A stretch of 64,000 bases of DNA from assembly GCA_030052745.1 (NCBI GenBank), contig JANBVO010000015.1, positions 310,001-374,000 of the forward strand. The letters are read 5' to 3'. Of this stretch, positions 1-11,915 are shown piece after piece. The DNA is from Pleurostoma richardsiae. Lineage: Eukaryota; Ascomycota; Sordariomycetes; Calosphaeriales; Pleurostomataceae. The stretch's first letter is position 1; every line of letters begins with the position of its first letter. The notes beneath the pieces are model-generated. The model was not told where the DNA came from. It did no database searches and worked only from the letters and a program-made list of their open reading frames with translations. Made by a program: the position numbers and the translations under genes.

Positions 1-1315
1 AGGGAGAGATGGGTGACAGCTCCAGTGTATGAGAATCTGACGACCAACGTAAACATAGTAAGTTATTCATCTCATCTATCGGCCGCCGGGGAGCACCGAG
101 TTGTCTACGTAACGTGTGGCTGATATGGAAAGGACATAATGTCGTACACCCACGTGCACTTCTCGGAGGTCGACAGGACGCCTGCCGCAGATGATTCTGA
201 CCCCATGTTCCCCTCAGCAGCGCGTGTCCTCAAGTATATCCAGGCACTGCATGAAAGGCATGCGGCCAGTCTTGTGCTCAACACCACGTTGGAGAAGGCG
301 GTCAAGCACGGACCAGAGTGGCTGTTGACGTTGAGAAGAGCCGAAGGCGGCAAAGATCACTGGTATGAGGAACCATTCGACGCCGTTGTCGTCGCCACAG
401 GGATATACTCTGTTCCAAAGATACCGTTGATACCAGGTCTCAAAGCTTACAACAAGACATTTCCCGGTCGGGCTCTGCATTCGAAATATTTCCGGTCTGT
501 TGAGGCCTTCAGGAACAAGGTTGGCCATCACCTATACTCCTCGCAACTATGAGCAGCAACACTGACTTCTCAATCCATAGGCGGTCCTCATCGTGGGTAA
601 CGGAATCACAGCATTAGACCTGATCCGTGATCTCATGCTTGTGACTTCCAGCCTCGCGGTATCACACCGGAGTCCCAACTGGATGTACCCGACGTCCCTC
701 GAGGGCGTCCAGGGCATCACTGTCAGGTCTGAGCTAGAGCGCGTGGACCCCGACACGGGAGACTGGTTTTTCACAGACAGGGGCCCTTCTCTGCGCCCGG
801 ACGCCATCATCTTCGCCACCGGATACCACGTCTCGTTCCCCTTCTTGCAGCCACCCTACGCCAGTCACAACCATAGCCCTGAGGCGCCGGCGGACTGGGT
901 GCCCGGAACGTACCTGCACACCTTCTGGCGGGACGACCCGACGCTCTCGTTCGTGGGCCTCGTCCAGAACAGTGTCTCCTTCCGCGTCTTCGCCTACCAA
1001 GGCGCCCTCGTCGCCGCGTATCTCTCGGGGAGCCTGTCTCTGCCGGCGGCCCAGGAGATGGAGCAGTGGGAGAGGGACCGCCTAGCGGAAGTCAACGGCC
1101 AGACGGCGGTCTTCCACTACAACAAGTACCCGGACAGCGTTGCGTTTCTTAACCAGCTCCACTCCTTGCTGGTAGGCGCGGGAAGCGGGGCGGAAAAGAT
1201 GAAGCTGCTTGCGTGGCAGGAAGAGTGGACGCCGCCCTACCTCGCTGGGGTCAACGAGCGAAAGCGGAGGGTGGATAACCTCAAGACTCTCCACCTAAGA
1301 GGGACGGTATTGTAG
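1..1315 (+). CDS. Flavin-containing monooxygenase, 5' end outside window
   Basis: Partial gene. Exons read as 1-57, 133-519 and 581-1315; introns 58-132 (GTAAGT donor) and 520-580 keep the frame. The first visible residues, APVYENLTTN, match the segment after the FAD-binding domain of FMOs, so roughly the first 70-100 residues with the first GxGxxG lie outside the window. Then come the VVVATGIYSVP motif typical of FMOs and the second dinucleotide site, VLIVGNGITALD, straddling the second intron. IIFATGY near the C-terminal half is the usual FMO ATGY motif. The protein ends at TAG 1313-1315. The family uses FAD and NADPH to oxygenate N or S atoms of small nucleophiles; the substrate here is unknown. 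It lies 0.6 kb upstream of an anion carrier on the same strand. Confidence 0.88.
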
Positions 1316-1902
1316 ATTTAGCATGCTATGGCGCCTCAATTTGGCAGTGCAAGCTCCAGCCATCGCCAGGCCAGAACTACGGTATATGACATTCTCGACG
1401 CAACATCCCCAACCCACTTCAAGATACCATGTTCTTTCATCTATACCAACATGTATTTTTCAAAAATGCAGGCGCCTTGATAAGAGAAAGACAGCTGCAG
1501 CCCCTGCTTCTTTGTCTAAGTGGATTTCAACACATACCTGCAGTCTCGCGACGGCCAACGTTATCTCGGTTGGACTTGCGGCCACGGCCAACTAGCCTGG
1601 ACTACACCGCCCTAGCGCATCCTTCGCTGGCCCAAAAGCGGAGTCCCGGCAGATGATCATAATCGCCTATCGATCCCCTATCAATGAAGCCAACGATATG
1701 ACGTGCTCCGGTAGTAGGTGAGCGCTGGCAAGGCCTGTCTCCGATGCCGTCGATCAGAGCTGCGTGACAGACGTCGAAGGCTATAAACTGTTGCAAATGC
1801 AGGCAGAGTTACATGTTACTTTTACGGGGAACAACCACAATCCACAGGTGATCTTCTTTCACTTGTAGTTTCCGTCCCGCACCTCGTACGTTTCAACCGG
1901 CA
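1316..1902. other. Intergenic, no gene seen
   Basis: Spacer of 587 bp between the monooxygenase and the MFS carrier. Short open frames on both strands show no family motif. It must hold the terminator of one gene and the promoter of the next. Confidence 0.6.
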
Positions 1903-3842
1903 ATGATGTCTGTGACTTCTAAGGAAAGTCCGTCTCCAGTGGTGTCGGAGTCACCCGAAGACGGCGGGCTCAAATCCCACGCCGAAATCCCGGAGGAGAT
2001 ATGTATCGACCCGGAAGAGGAGAGGAGGCTGGTGCGCAAGATTGACTTCCGCGTTATGCCGCTCCTCTTTCTCATGTATTTTTTCAAGTCAGTCAAGGTG
2101 ACAAGGATGGCGTGCAACGCACAGAGCTACCGCAAGAGGCTTCCTACCTTGTTTACGGTTGCTAACAAGGCCTTCTCAGCTCATTGGACCGAAACAACTT
2201 AGGTGCTGCCAAAACGGATGGCATTGACAAGGACCTCAACTTCACCAAATATCAGTACAACATCCTGGTCTCAGTCTTTTACATCCCATACTGCGCGTGA
2301 GTTCTCCCCGGATACTTTTCTTGGTAGTGTTTCCGCTTCACGGCGACTAACGAAACACCCCACCAGCCTGACAGTGCCAGCCAACATGCTCACGCGGAAG
2401 TTGTCAGCTCGGTGGACCTTGCCGTCGTACCTCGTCTTCTGGGGCTGCACTGTTATCCTATCCCCAGCCTGTAAGAACTTCGGTGGCCTCGCCACCCTCC
2501 GAATCCTCCTGGGAGTCGCCGAGGCTGGATTTGGCGTCGGAGGTGTCTTCTACTTGACCCAGTTCTACAAGCGCGACGAGCTGGCCAAGAGGATTGCCCT
2601 CTTCTACGGCAGTCAAACAGTGTCCGGTGCTTTCTCCGGCCTCATTGCCTTCGGCCTGTTCCAGGTTAAGGGCAAGCTCCACGGGTGGCAGTATTTGTAC
2701 CTGGTCGAGGGAGCCCTCACAATTACGATTGGGCTGGTTGCATTGTGAGATCACCCGGCCTTTCGTTCTTCTTCGTATGGCTGGGCCTATTCATGCATGC
2801 TGACATTTTGCCACTCAAGGGCTTTCCTCCCGCAGCCTCCACATGCGGCCAAGTTCCTCAACGAAAGGGAAAGGGAGATATGCCGCCTCCGGTCGCTGAG
2901 AGACGCGTCCCAAGCTGTGGGCGTGAAACTGCAGCTCCGTGACTTCTTTGCCCCCCTGAAGGACTGGAAGCTCTGGGCGTGGAGCTTTATCGCCTTTTGC
3001 TTTGGGGTTACCAATGCGTCTGTCGGAAACTTCACGCCCCTCATCGTCGCAAAGCTGGTCAGTCTGTCTCGATTGGGATTCAAAGGGTTGTCTTGGGAGC
3101 CCATGATACTAACTCCAATTCCTTGGCACCAGGGTTACTCTACTGTTAAGACCAATCTGTATACGGTAGCACCGTATCTCGTATCCGCCATCTTGCTTTT
3201 TGCCATGGCGACGAGCTCCGACTACTTCCGTGAGCGGACGTATCACCTGGTCAGCGCTTTCACTATGGTGAGCTACAAGTCCATTAGAACGAAAGCTCTG
3301 AAGTTGCTAAAATGGTCTTGTAGTCTTGCGTGGGTTTCATCATCATTGCCTCCATCGATGTAGAGAGCCACATCGGAGTCGCCTACTTCGCGGTGTTCCT
3401 CATTGTCGGCGGCTGCTTCACCCCTTCGATCCTCTTCCACTCGTGGCACCAGAACAACGTCCTGTCGGAAGACCGCCGCGCCTTGTAAGACCCCTGTCCT
3501 AATATCCTGATACATGGACAAGAAGTAGTACTAATCGACTCCCGATACAGTAACATTGCCTTCATTACCTTCCTCTGCAATGCTGCCGGTCTCGTAGCGA
3601 GCAATGTCTTCACGCCCGATAGCGCCCCTAAATACATCCCGGCTCTTGTCACCAACTACGCGTTTTTGGCAGCAGCAATTGTGGTGACGCTTGCTATGCG
3701 GTTCTGGATGAAAAGGCAGAACACCCTGAGAAACAAGGAGCAGGGCGTCAACTGGACAAGCGCGGATGTGCCAACGCACTTGCTGAGGGCCGACGTCTCC
3801 GAGAACCCGCATGAGAATGTCCACTTTCGCTTCTTCTTATGA
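1903..3842 (+). CDS. MFS anion:cation symporter, Dal5/allantoate permease type
   Basis: Seven exons: 1903-2087, 2180-2296, 2367-2744, 2820-3057, 3133-3267, 3324-3484, 3551-3842. Introns are 56-92 bp. They join into one 501-residue frame, the normal size for the family. An acidic cytoplasmic N-terminus leads to RKIDFRVMPLLFLMYFFN and SLDRNNLGAAK, the hallmark of fungal ACS-family carriers (helix 1 and loop). ALTVPANMLTRK and RILLGVAEAGFG are the next conserved blocks. The C-terminal half keeps SWHQNNVLSEDRRA and SAPKYIPALVTNY. The family imports allantoate, nicotinate, pantothenate, vitamins or sulfonates (yeast Dal5, Tna1, Fen2, Soa1) with protons. Its neighbour, a sulfonate-type dioxygenase, makes a Soa1-like role attractive, but the substrate is inferred. 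A second ATG follows directly at 1906. Confidence 0.9.
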
Positions 3843-5307
3843 TAACGGATTCGGTATCCTGAACTGTTTGGGTCGTGTCCGAGCTGGGAGGCTTAACGGT
3901 TGCAATAACTTGGCCGTAATGACGGAACACAATGAGATTGATACCCAGCTGGAGGGTTTGGATGTCGATAAGATTGGGCACAGGCTTCACCTATAGCTCA
4001 ATGATGAGTGAGGTGCCTGGTTGTTAACTTATACGAACAAAGTCTTTTGGTGAGGAGTAGAGTAGCCACCGAACTGATTCTATGACGTTCAGTACCAGTG
4101 TAGGGGGGCGAAACTCTTAAGGAAAAACTTGAATGACTGGACTTGCATGTTACTTCAGCGCCTATTGATCGGTTAGGCCGTTGTATGCTTGACTCTAGTA
4201 ACGGAAACACAGCGCTGGTTTCCCTCTCAAATTTATAATACCGACTTCAAAAGCCTGACTGAAGCCTGACGCACAAGAAGATCCGATACAATTGGACTGA
4301 GGGCTAGTGGAACGTAATGTTGTAGCCGTCATCTGGTGACTTCTGAATCCAATGAAGATGGGCGAGAATAGCTCAAGGGGTTGAGAGTATTAAGGCTGTG
4401 CTGTCAATATGGCAAAGTGGTGATTCTTGCAAACGGACTAGTCATCTTAAGCAGCAACCTCACCTCATCTGTTGCCATGCCTTAAGTACTGATGACTCGT
4501 CGCACCCCCGTGGGGTATTTCGAGGCATAAGAAAGGTTCTAGAACTTGACGCAACAGTTAGCCGTATCTTCTTTACATCAGTATTAGCATCCTCTCTCTG
4601 TCAGGGGCAATGGTGTTAATATTTGAAGAATACCTATTTGGCATTCCATTGGCCCCGTAATCTGCTACCTCGGCACTTCACGCCTATTGCCCTAGCCGCA
4701 ACATTTCACGGGTAGTACGCTCTATGATGCGATCATTCTCCGTACAGAGTAGATTGAGGTGTAGGAGAAACCGGCGGGCTTGTGTTCTTGTCGCAAGATG
4801 GCGCTATGATTGCGCTACATACCGAATTTCAAATCGCTCGCCAGCCATTGTCTCGGCATGTTGCAAGCTAACGCCCCAGTGTTATTCCAGTCCCGTCCCA
4901 TCATGTGTTTCTTAGCATGAGCCATGTCAGACCTTGGTCCAATCTTCCATCTGTACAATTAAAGCTCCTCTATGCGGGGTACAGCTCGATCATCCTTAGG
5001 GGCTTTTCATGCTGCTTACATTCCAGGACATCCTCCAATACCAGGAACGAGCCATGACGCAACTTACAATACATCGCACCTCACTCGAGAAGGCGGGGGG
5101 TACGAGTTTCTCGGCGGAAGTATAGTAGATTTCGTGATTAGTGCGCTGCCGAAGCGGTTCCGAGGACTGTAGAGGAGAAATACATAAGGACTTTGGATGT
5201 CCCCAGTGGCAGACTCCGTTGTGGCCATCACAATTTCCACCGATTTGTATTCACCCTAGGCCAAGGCTCCAGAGCGTCAGTCACAAGAGTGTTCCCGGCA
5301 CGCAACC
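3843..5307. other. Long intergenic region, no gene recognised
   Basis: About 1.46 kb. Open frames near 4398-4619 and 4972-5172 (+) and 3998-4210 (-) show no domain, signal peptide or splice pattern I could join into a gene. Presumably 3' region of the carrier and promoter of the dioxygenase. Confidence 0.55.
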
Positions 5308-6821
5308 ATGGCACCACCCGCTGCAGACGTTGACCTGGACGTCGCGTCTAGACCCCTCAACGTTCCGAGCAAAGTCCAGAGCGGATCTAGACTGCCCGGG
5401 CCTCTTGAGTACTCGGGCTCCTTGGAGCCGTACGAGCACTTTGATGTGACGGCGGTCATCGGACGCGAGTTTCCAAAGCTCCAATTAAGCGAGATCTTGC
5501 ACGATGATAACAAGATCAGAGATCTCGCAATCCTAGGCAAGTGGCCTAAGAACCATGGTCACATCGGCTTCTTGACTAACTCCATTGACTGTACAGTCTC
5601 ACAGCGAGGCGTCTTATTCTTCCGCAACCAAGATCTGAACATCGAGGACCAGAAGCTCCTGGGTCAGCGCCTGGGGGAACTGACGGGCAAGCCGGAGACT
5701 TCGAAGCTCCACCGGCACGCGCTGTCCAACAGCAAGAGGGGAATTGCTGTTGACGAGAACGGCAAGCTGGATGACGAAGTGTCGGTCATCTCCTCAGAGC
5801 AGAACCGCAAGTATTACAATGACAGGTTCACCTCGACGTCCAAGAGACTGGCAAGCCTGGGCTGGCACGCCGAGTACGTTGTTTCCTTGCACAAGTGCGG
5901 ATCCTAACCTGTCGAAGGTGTTGACTCGCGACCACAGCATCACATTTGAGCGTATCCCCTCAGACTACGCAATCCTCAAGATAGTGCAGCCCCCCGAAGA
6001 TGTTGGAGGCGATACGCTGTGGGCCTCCGGCTACGAGGCCTACGACCGGCTCTCCCCGGCATTCCAGAAGCTTGCCGAGAGCCTGACCGCCACACACTAT
6101 CAGCCCAACTTTGTCAAAGTCAAAGACGCATTTGGCATTGAGTTGATTGGCGAAGACCGCGGCGCCCCAGAGAACAATGGGTTGGACTTCAAGGCAGAGC
6201 AGTGAGTTTCTCTCCATCAGTTTGGACAGAACTATTCCTGCAGTATGGCGCAGGAATGAGTGGTGAGGCAGGCCTAATCTCGGAATATAGCCCGCTCGTT
6301 CGGACAAACCCCGTCACCGGTTGGAAGAGCCTCTTTGGTGCGGCCCATCAGGTTGAGGCGGGCTGGATAAATGGTGTGACGGAGCGTGAGAGCGAAATCC
6401 TAAAGGCATACTGTGAGTTGTGCTGCCTGCCTTGTTTGCCCCGAGCACTGGTAGTATCGAGTGCTGAGACTCCACCTGTCCGCAGTCCTCCAGATTATAA
6501 CGGATAACCACGACTTGCAAGTCCGCTTCCGCTGGAATAAGAATGACCTCGCCATTTGGGACAAGTAAGCTACCCTATCTGAACACCGACGAAGTGGTGA
6601 AGTCACCCTTGGCTGACCTGAACGATTTGCAGTCGCTCGGTATTCCACACAGCCACCAAGTAAGTCTACATGACAGTTGCGTTACGGAGCGCTTGCTGAT
6701 ATTTCCGTTCAGCGACTACGTCGGAAAACGGCAGGGTAACCGTGTTGTCTCTTTGGGTGAGAAGCCATACTTCGACCCGAAGTCGCGGTCTCGGCGCGAG
6801 GCACTTGGTCTATTAGGTTGA
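5308..6821 (+). CDS. TauD/TfdA-family 2-oxoglutarate dioxygenase (Jlp1-like)
   Basis: Six exons: 5308-5873, 5938-6201, 6291-6412, 6486-6564, 6633-6659 (27 nt) and 6713-6821, giving 388 residues. Joining restores the family core. GWHAD carries the iron ligands His187 and Asp189 across the first intron, followed by ITFERIPSDYAILK. HPLVRTNPVTGWKSLF crosses the second intron. NRSVFHTATNDY brings the third iron ligand His349, with 2-oxoglutarate-binding arginines at 359/363. Such enzymes use Fe(II) and 2-oxoglutarate to hydroxylate sulfonates such as taurine, releasing sulfite and an aldehyde; yeast Jlp1 is the reference. Other members attack alkyl sulfates or aryloxyalkanoates, so the substrate is not proven. 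It sits between an anion carrier and a PLP enzyme on the same strand. Confidence 0.92.
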
Positions 6822-7406
6822 GGGCTAAAGAGGGTTGGCTAACCCCCTGCAACGATCAAGTTGGACTGCGGCGGTATCACCTCGCTGGCCCAAGAAGTCA
6901 CGATAGACCCGTCATGTGATGGTCTGGAGCAGCCTAAACCTACAAGTCGCTCGCTGGGATCTGGTTCGGTTTGAAGCTTTCCATTAGGCTTGTGGCACTG
7001 TAAGGAACATAACCAGAGTCATTCTTGATATATCTGAGCCGAGCTTGAGTTCCGGGACCGGCTATCGTCGGCGTGCTATCGTGATCCTCTTCTGCACCAG
7101 CCAATCTGGAGACAGCCTTTATTATAATTCTGGAGCTCATTCTATGTATGCGGCGCAGGTTCGTACGCTTTTACTACTATAGGCATCTGTTGCTAGCCTG
7201 TTTCGGGAAGGTCCATGATAACCTAGCGATCTCCGGCTCCGTCACGGCGCGCATTCGCGCAGTTGTGCCGGTGTCGCCTTTTTTTAAACGACATCACTGC
7301 CTTTCTGTCTCTAAAAGGTCACACCGGCATTGAAGCTGCTGCTATCGAGCTGCGCCCTTTCGCTCCTACATGAGGGATCTAAGCTCTACACACTGACCTC
7401 GTCGCA
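6822..7406. other. Intergenic, no gene seen
   Basis: 585 bp between two + strand genes. No convincing coding potential on either strand. Confidence 0.6.
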
Positions 7407-8864
7407 ATGCCTCAAGAGAGAATGGACCCCCTCCGCGAGACAGCCAACGAAGCCCAGGCCGCCTCCGGCTACGCCGAGCGGGATGTGTCTTTATCTCCAG
7501 CTGTACCTTTCGGGCGGCCGATGCGAGGCCTCTTCAACTTCCGTGAGACGTACACCCCGCTCAACCACGGCAGCTATGGCACATATCCCCGTGCCGTCCT
7601 TGAGACACGGTTTCAGTTGCTACGAGACTTCGAGGAGCGGCCCTCGGTCTACAAGCGCTTCGTGTACCCGCCGCTGCTCAAGAAAGCGCGAGCCGCCGTC
7701 GCACCTCTCCTAGGCGCGGACACTGACGAGGTAGTCTTCGTGGAGAACGCGACGACGGGTGTCAACACGGTGCTGCGCAACTTCCATTTCGAGGAGGGCG
7801 ATGTGGTGTTGTGCCCAGGGACCATCTACCCGGCCTGCCTGAAGACAATCCAGGCGCTCGCAGAGACGATGCCCGTCGAGGCGGCCCCGTTTACGCTCGT
7901 CTATCCGGTCGAGGATGACGAGGTCGTGGCGCTGTTCGAGGCTGCGGCGCGCAAGTTGAGGGAGCAGGGGAAGAGAATTCGCCTGGCCATCTTCGACACC
8001 ATCATCTCACTGCCGGGCGTCCGGGTCCCGTGGGAGCGGCTCGTGGCGAAATGCAGAGAGCTGGGAATTCTCTCTCTTGTCGATGCGGCGCATGCCATAG
8101 GCCACATCAACATGACGCACACCGGCGAAGTCAAGCCGGACTTCCTGGTCTCCAACTGTCACAAGTAAGTACTGTCGGCGTCAAATGCAGCCCAATCAGT
8201 ACGCTAATAATGGTGGAAATAAAGATGGCTCTTCGTTCCCCGGGGATGCGCCGTGCTCTACGTCCCATTTGCGAGTCAGCACCACATTGCGTCGTCCTTG
8301 CCAACCTCGCACGGTTACGAGCAGCCAGCCGTCCGGGCCGGCATCAAGACGTCAGAGTACTTCACGAACCTGTTCGTAGACGTCGCCACGGCCGACAATA
8401 GCCCGTATACCTGCATCCCTAGCGCGATACGGTTCCGTCAAGAAGTCTGCGGCGGAGAAGAAAAGATCCGGGAGTACTGCCACCGCCTTGCAAAGGAAGG
8501 CGGGGACCGTGTCGCTGAGATGCTCGGCACTGAGGTCCTGGACAACAAGTCCGGGTCTATCAGGCGGTGCAATTTTGCGAACGTCCGCTTGCCGTTGACA
8601 TTTGTCTCCGGGGAACAGAGCGGCTGCGGCACCAGTGGAACCGGCGATGTCCCGGTGTCTCAAGCACAGGCGGTGTCCGACTATTTCTACGAGAGAGCCG
8701 CGAACGAGTTCGATACTTACTTCCAGATCAAGTGGTACGAGGGCGCGCTCTGGGTGCGGTTGAGTGCGCAGGTGTATCTTGGGATTCAGGACTTTGAGTG
8801 GGCTGCAAGAACGCTTCTGGAGCTGTGCAGCAGGGTGAAGAAGGGGCAATGGAAATCTGCCTGA
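7407..8864 (+). CDS. Class V aminotransferase-fold PLP enzyme (isopenicillin N epimerase / Egt2-like)
   Basis: Two exons, 7407-8164 and 8225-8864, encode 465 residues, the size of fungal isopenicillin-N-epimerase-like and hercynylcysteine sulfoxide lyase (Egt2) proteins. The N-terminal block TPLNHGSYGTYP and the cofactor-phosphate region VENATTGVNTVLRN are hallmarks. VDAAHAIGH supplies the Asp that pairs with the pyridine nitrogen. SNCHKW spans the intron and holds the Schiff-base lysine, Lys253. The family includes C-S lyases, desulfurases and epimerases. With a sulfonate-type dioxygenase and an FMO nearby, C-S bond cleavage is plausible but inferred. No targeting signal is apparent, so it is probably cytosolic. 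Confidence 0.88.
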
Positions 8865-9811
8865 GGAACCGGAGCGCTGCTGGTTGTTAATATAGACGTA
8901 TGGAGACCAATGAAGGCTAGATTCACCTAGCAGGTCACCTCTTGGCTTCGCAGATTAATCTCGCTATATGTTAAACTTGCAGAAAACAGTGAGCTTGAAA
9001 GCTACGGCGAGGGAGAAAGATACCGAAGTATATGGACTAGGGAGGGAAGAACGAAGCTAAGCTGTAGTATTGCAGTTTTGGTGGACAAGGACTTCAGTAG
9101 CTAGCTCATGGCTCGTCTCTTCCTTCGTCTTTCCCATATCATTTCGAGATGTCTTCGCGTCGCATCTCGAAGTGGAACGAAGGTTCAGATCTGGGAGACG
9201 TCAACTATCTACAGAATCTTGGCATTGCTAGCTTGCCTCATCTGCTGGCCGCACTTGGACTTTCCAGCACTTATATATGTATATGCCATATATATAGCCT
9301 AGGCCCAGATACAGGAGCGCGTGGAAAAGCGGACCGGGGCGGGGTGATTATGCGCAATGCAACATCAATCTCATCATTTCCTGGACTTTGGATGCCGCTC
9401 TTCCAGTCCGTCGGTTCAGGTCACTTTGGTTAAATTGCACCTGCGTCGATAACCCGAGACGGAAGGTCGTAGAGAGACCTTCATGAGCGGCCGCCAGGGT
9501 GGGCTAATCGCTACCCCCGAACTGGAAACTGCTCAGCGGTTGGACGGTGACGCCATTTGGCGCGGACAATTGCGCATGGCGTTATCAACGTGTTGAAAGG
9601 CCATTTCCATGGTACTACCAGGGAGTGTAACGAGTATCGCCGCGCTATATAATCACCGCGCAGATCGCCAGCCGGTGTGTTTACTTGCACATCGAGCCAC
9701 GAGTGCTACGCCGTCGTTCCCAGCTTGCAAGCGCCTAGTTGAGCTCTGAAATTCCTATGCACGGCATGCCGAACGTTGAGTGAAGCCAAAACTCCGTCGT
9801 TATTGGAGACT
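8865..9811. other. Intergenic with promoter of the sedolisin gene
   Basis: About 950 bp. It holds AT-rich runs near 9270-9300 and a TATA-like box upstream of the sedolisin start. I see no gene. Confidence 0.6.
9646..9652 (+). promoter_or_regulatory. TATA-like box of the sedolisin gene
   Basis: TATATAA lies 160 bp before the ATG at 9812. The surrounding DNA is GC-rich, so the box stands out. Core-promoter role is inferred from position. Confidence 0.45.
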
Positions 9812-11719
9812 ATGAAACGCGGTATTTGTTTGTTGGCGATTGCCGCCACCACGGATGTTGTCCTGGGAGGTGTCCATGAGCAGCTCGCCGCAGTGCCTCA
9901 CGGGTGGTCTCAAGCCAAAGCGCCGCCCAGCAACGACTTGACAACTTTTACCGTCGTGCTTAATCGAGATTTCGCGAGCCTAGAAGATCGGTTGCTTGGG
10001 GTCTCTACGCCGGGCCACTCGACTTACGGCAAATTCCTCGATAACGACGAGGTCGAGACTCTTTTCGCGCCTCCGACAGGAGCAGTCTCTGCTGTCGTGG
10101 ACTGGCTTAAGCAGGGCGGCGTATCTGACTACAAGATTGATGGGAGTTTCATTGATTTCGCCACCAATGTTGCGGCGGCTAATGCGTTGTTGAATGCTTC
10201 CTATCAGTACTACAGCGACACTGGATCGACGAAGCTTCGCACGCTGCAGTATTCCATCCCAGATGAGCTGCAAACACACGTCGCATTCATTGATCCCGGG
10301 GTCTTCTTTGGTCAAGCCCAGAGTGGCCCGGTCATTTCTCCATCACGGACGAGGCGCCGCAGCGACCAGGGGCCGTCTACCGTTGCGGTCGATGCCTCCT
10401 GTCAGACATCCATCACTCCCTCGTGTCTTAAAGAGCTTTATAGTGTTGGCAACTACAAGGCAGATCCGAGATCGGGAAGCAGGATTGGTTTCGGAAGCTT
10501 CCTCAACCAATCGGCGATTTATTCCGACCTGGAACAGTTCGAGGAGTTGTTTGGGATCCCAAGCCAGAACTTCACCAAAGTCCTGATTGCGAATGGCACA
10601 GATGACCAGGACCCATCCCACGGTAACTATGGCGAAGCGAACCTTGATGTCCAGACTGTCATCGGCGTTGCACACCCCCTCCCGGTTACTGAGTTCATTA
10701 CGGGTGGATCACCGTAAGCATCATCCCTTCTCCTGGCTTTATAGCTGGCAACCTGACTCAACCGACAGCCCGTTTATCCCCACCATAGGTCAGCCAACCC
10801 CTGCGGACAACTTCAATGAGCCTTATGTGCCGTTCTTGCGGTATCTACTATCGAGAAAAAACTCGGAGTTACCGCAGGTCATATCGATCTCCTACGGCGA
10901 TCAAGAAGATGCAAGTCTAGTGGTTCCTGCCTTTTTCTATTGCTTAGTATCCGCCTCCCCACGGAGAGAAACTGACATCCTCCTCTCAAGGGCGTTCCTT
11001 TCGATTACGCCACGCTAACGTGCAACTTGGTGGGCCTCCTCGGTCTCCGGGGAATCACGGTGCTCTCCTCTTCTGGGGACGGCGGACTTGGAGGGGCATG
11101 CCTAGCACCAGACTTCACAACCGTGGAGTTTGGGAGGCTATTTCCAGCTTCCTGTCCCTACATTACCGCCGTCGGGGGAACCTCCGCCGCCTCCAACCCC
11201 GAGGTAGCCTGGAACCAGAGTGGTGGCGGCTTCAGCGGCTACTTTGACCGGCCATGGTACCAAGAAGCTACCATCCGACAGTATCTAGCGCAGCAGGTCA
11301 GCCCGCAAACGCGCGAGTACTACGGAAACTACACCAACTTCAGTGGGCGAGCGTGGCCGGATGTCGCTGCTCACAGTCTGTACCCAGACTTCGAGGTCGT
11401 TTACGCAGGTGCGCCGGCAGGGAGCGGCGGCACCAGCGCTTCAGCTCCGACGTTCGCAGGCATCGTGGGGCTGCTCAACGATGCGCGGTTGCGAGTGGGC
11501 AAGGCACCCCTGGGATTCCTCAACCCGCTGATCTACTCATTAGGTAAATCTGGCTTCAACGACGTTGTTGAGGGCTACACATATGGGTGTCTGGGACAAG
11601 GGACCGGCTACGGGGCGGTGCCCGGAGCGAGATGGAATGCCACAGCTGGTTGGGATCCCACGACGGGGTTCGGAACGCCCAACTTCAAGAAGTTGAAGGA
11701 CCTGGTTCTGAAGCTCTAG
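9812..11719 (+). CDS. Secreted sedolisin, tripeptidyl-peptidase type (peptidase family S53)
   Basis: Three exons: 9812-10713, 10769-10919 and 10991-11719, 593 residues. I chose the ATG at 9812 because it opens directly into a signal peptide, MKRGICLLAIAATTDVVLGG. A pro-S53 domain follows (about residues 30-180) and then a basic site, RTRRR, where the proenzyme could be cut. The catalytic domain shows GEANLD (Glu275 and Asp279), SSGDGG (oxyanion Asp381) and GGTSASAP (Ser500). The calcium loop, GWDPTTGFGTPNF, is at the C-terminus. The enzyme should be an acid-active secreted peptidase releasing tripeptides or cutting internally. The second intron's donor (GTGGTT at 10920) is weak and was chosen by frame, so that boundary is the least certain. 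Confidence 0.93.
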
Positions 11720-11915
11720 CCGTTCATGGAGGATGTATACGCTCACCACATAACGGGATCTTGCTTAGGCATCTTGAAATACAAAATCGATTTCCCCTGC
11801 CTCTCGGGCATTCACTTCGAGTCAGTGACTTAAACTGCGTTTACTCGCGACATTTTGCAGTTCTGGAAATGTGCTACCTGTACCAGTGATATTGATCTTT
11901 CTCAAGTTTTGGTCG

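Noticed and set aside
8352-8849. Minus-strand open frame of 165 codons
   Set aside because: Antisense to the second exon of the PLP enzyme, with no motif.
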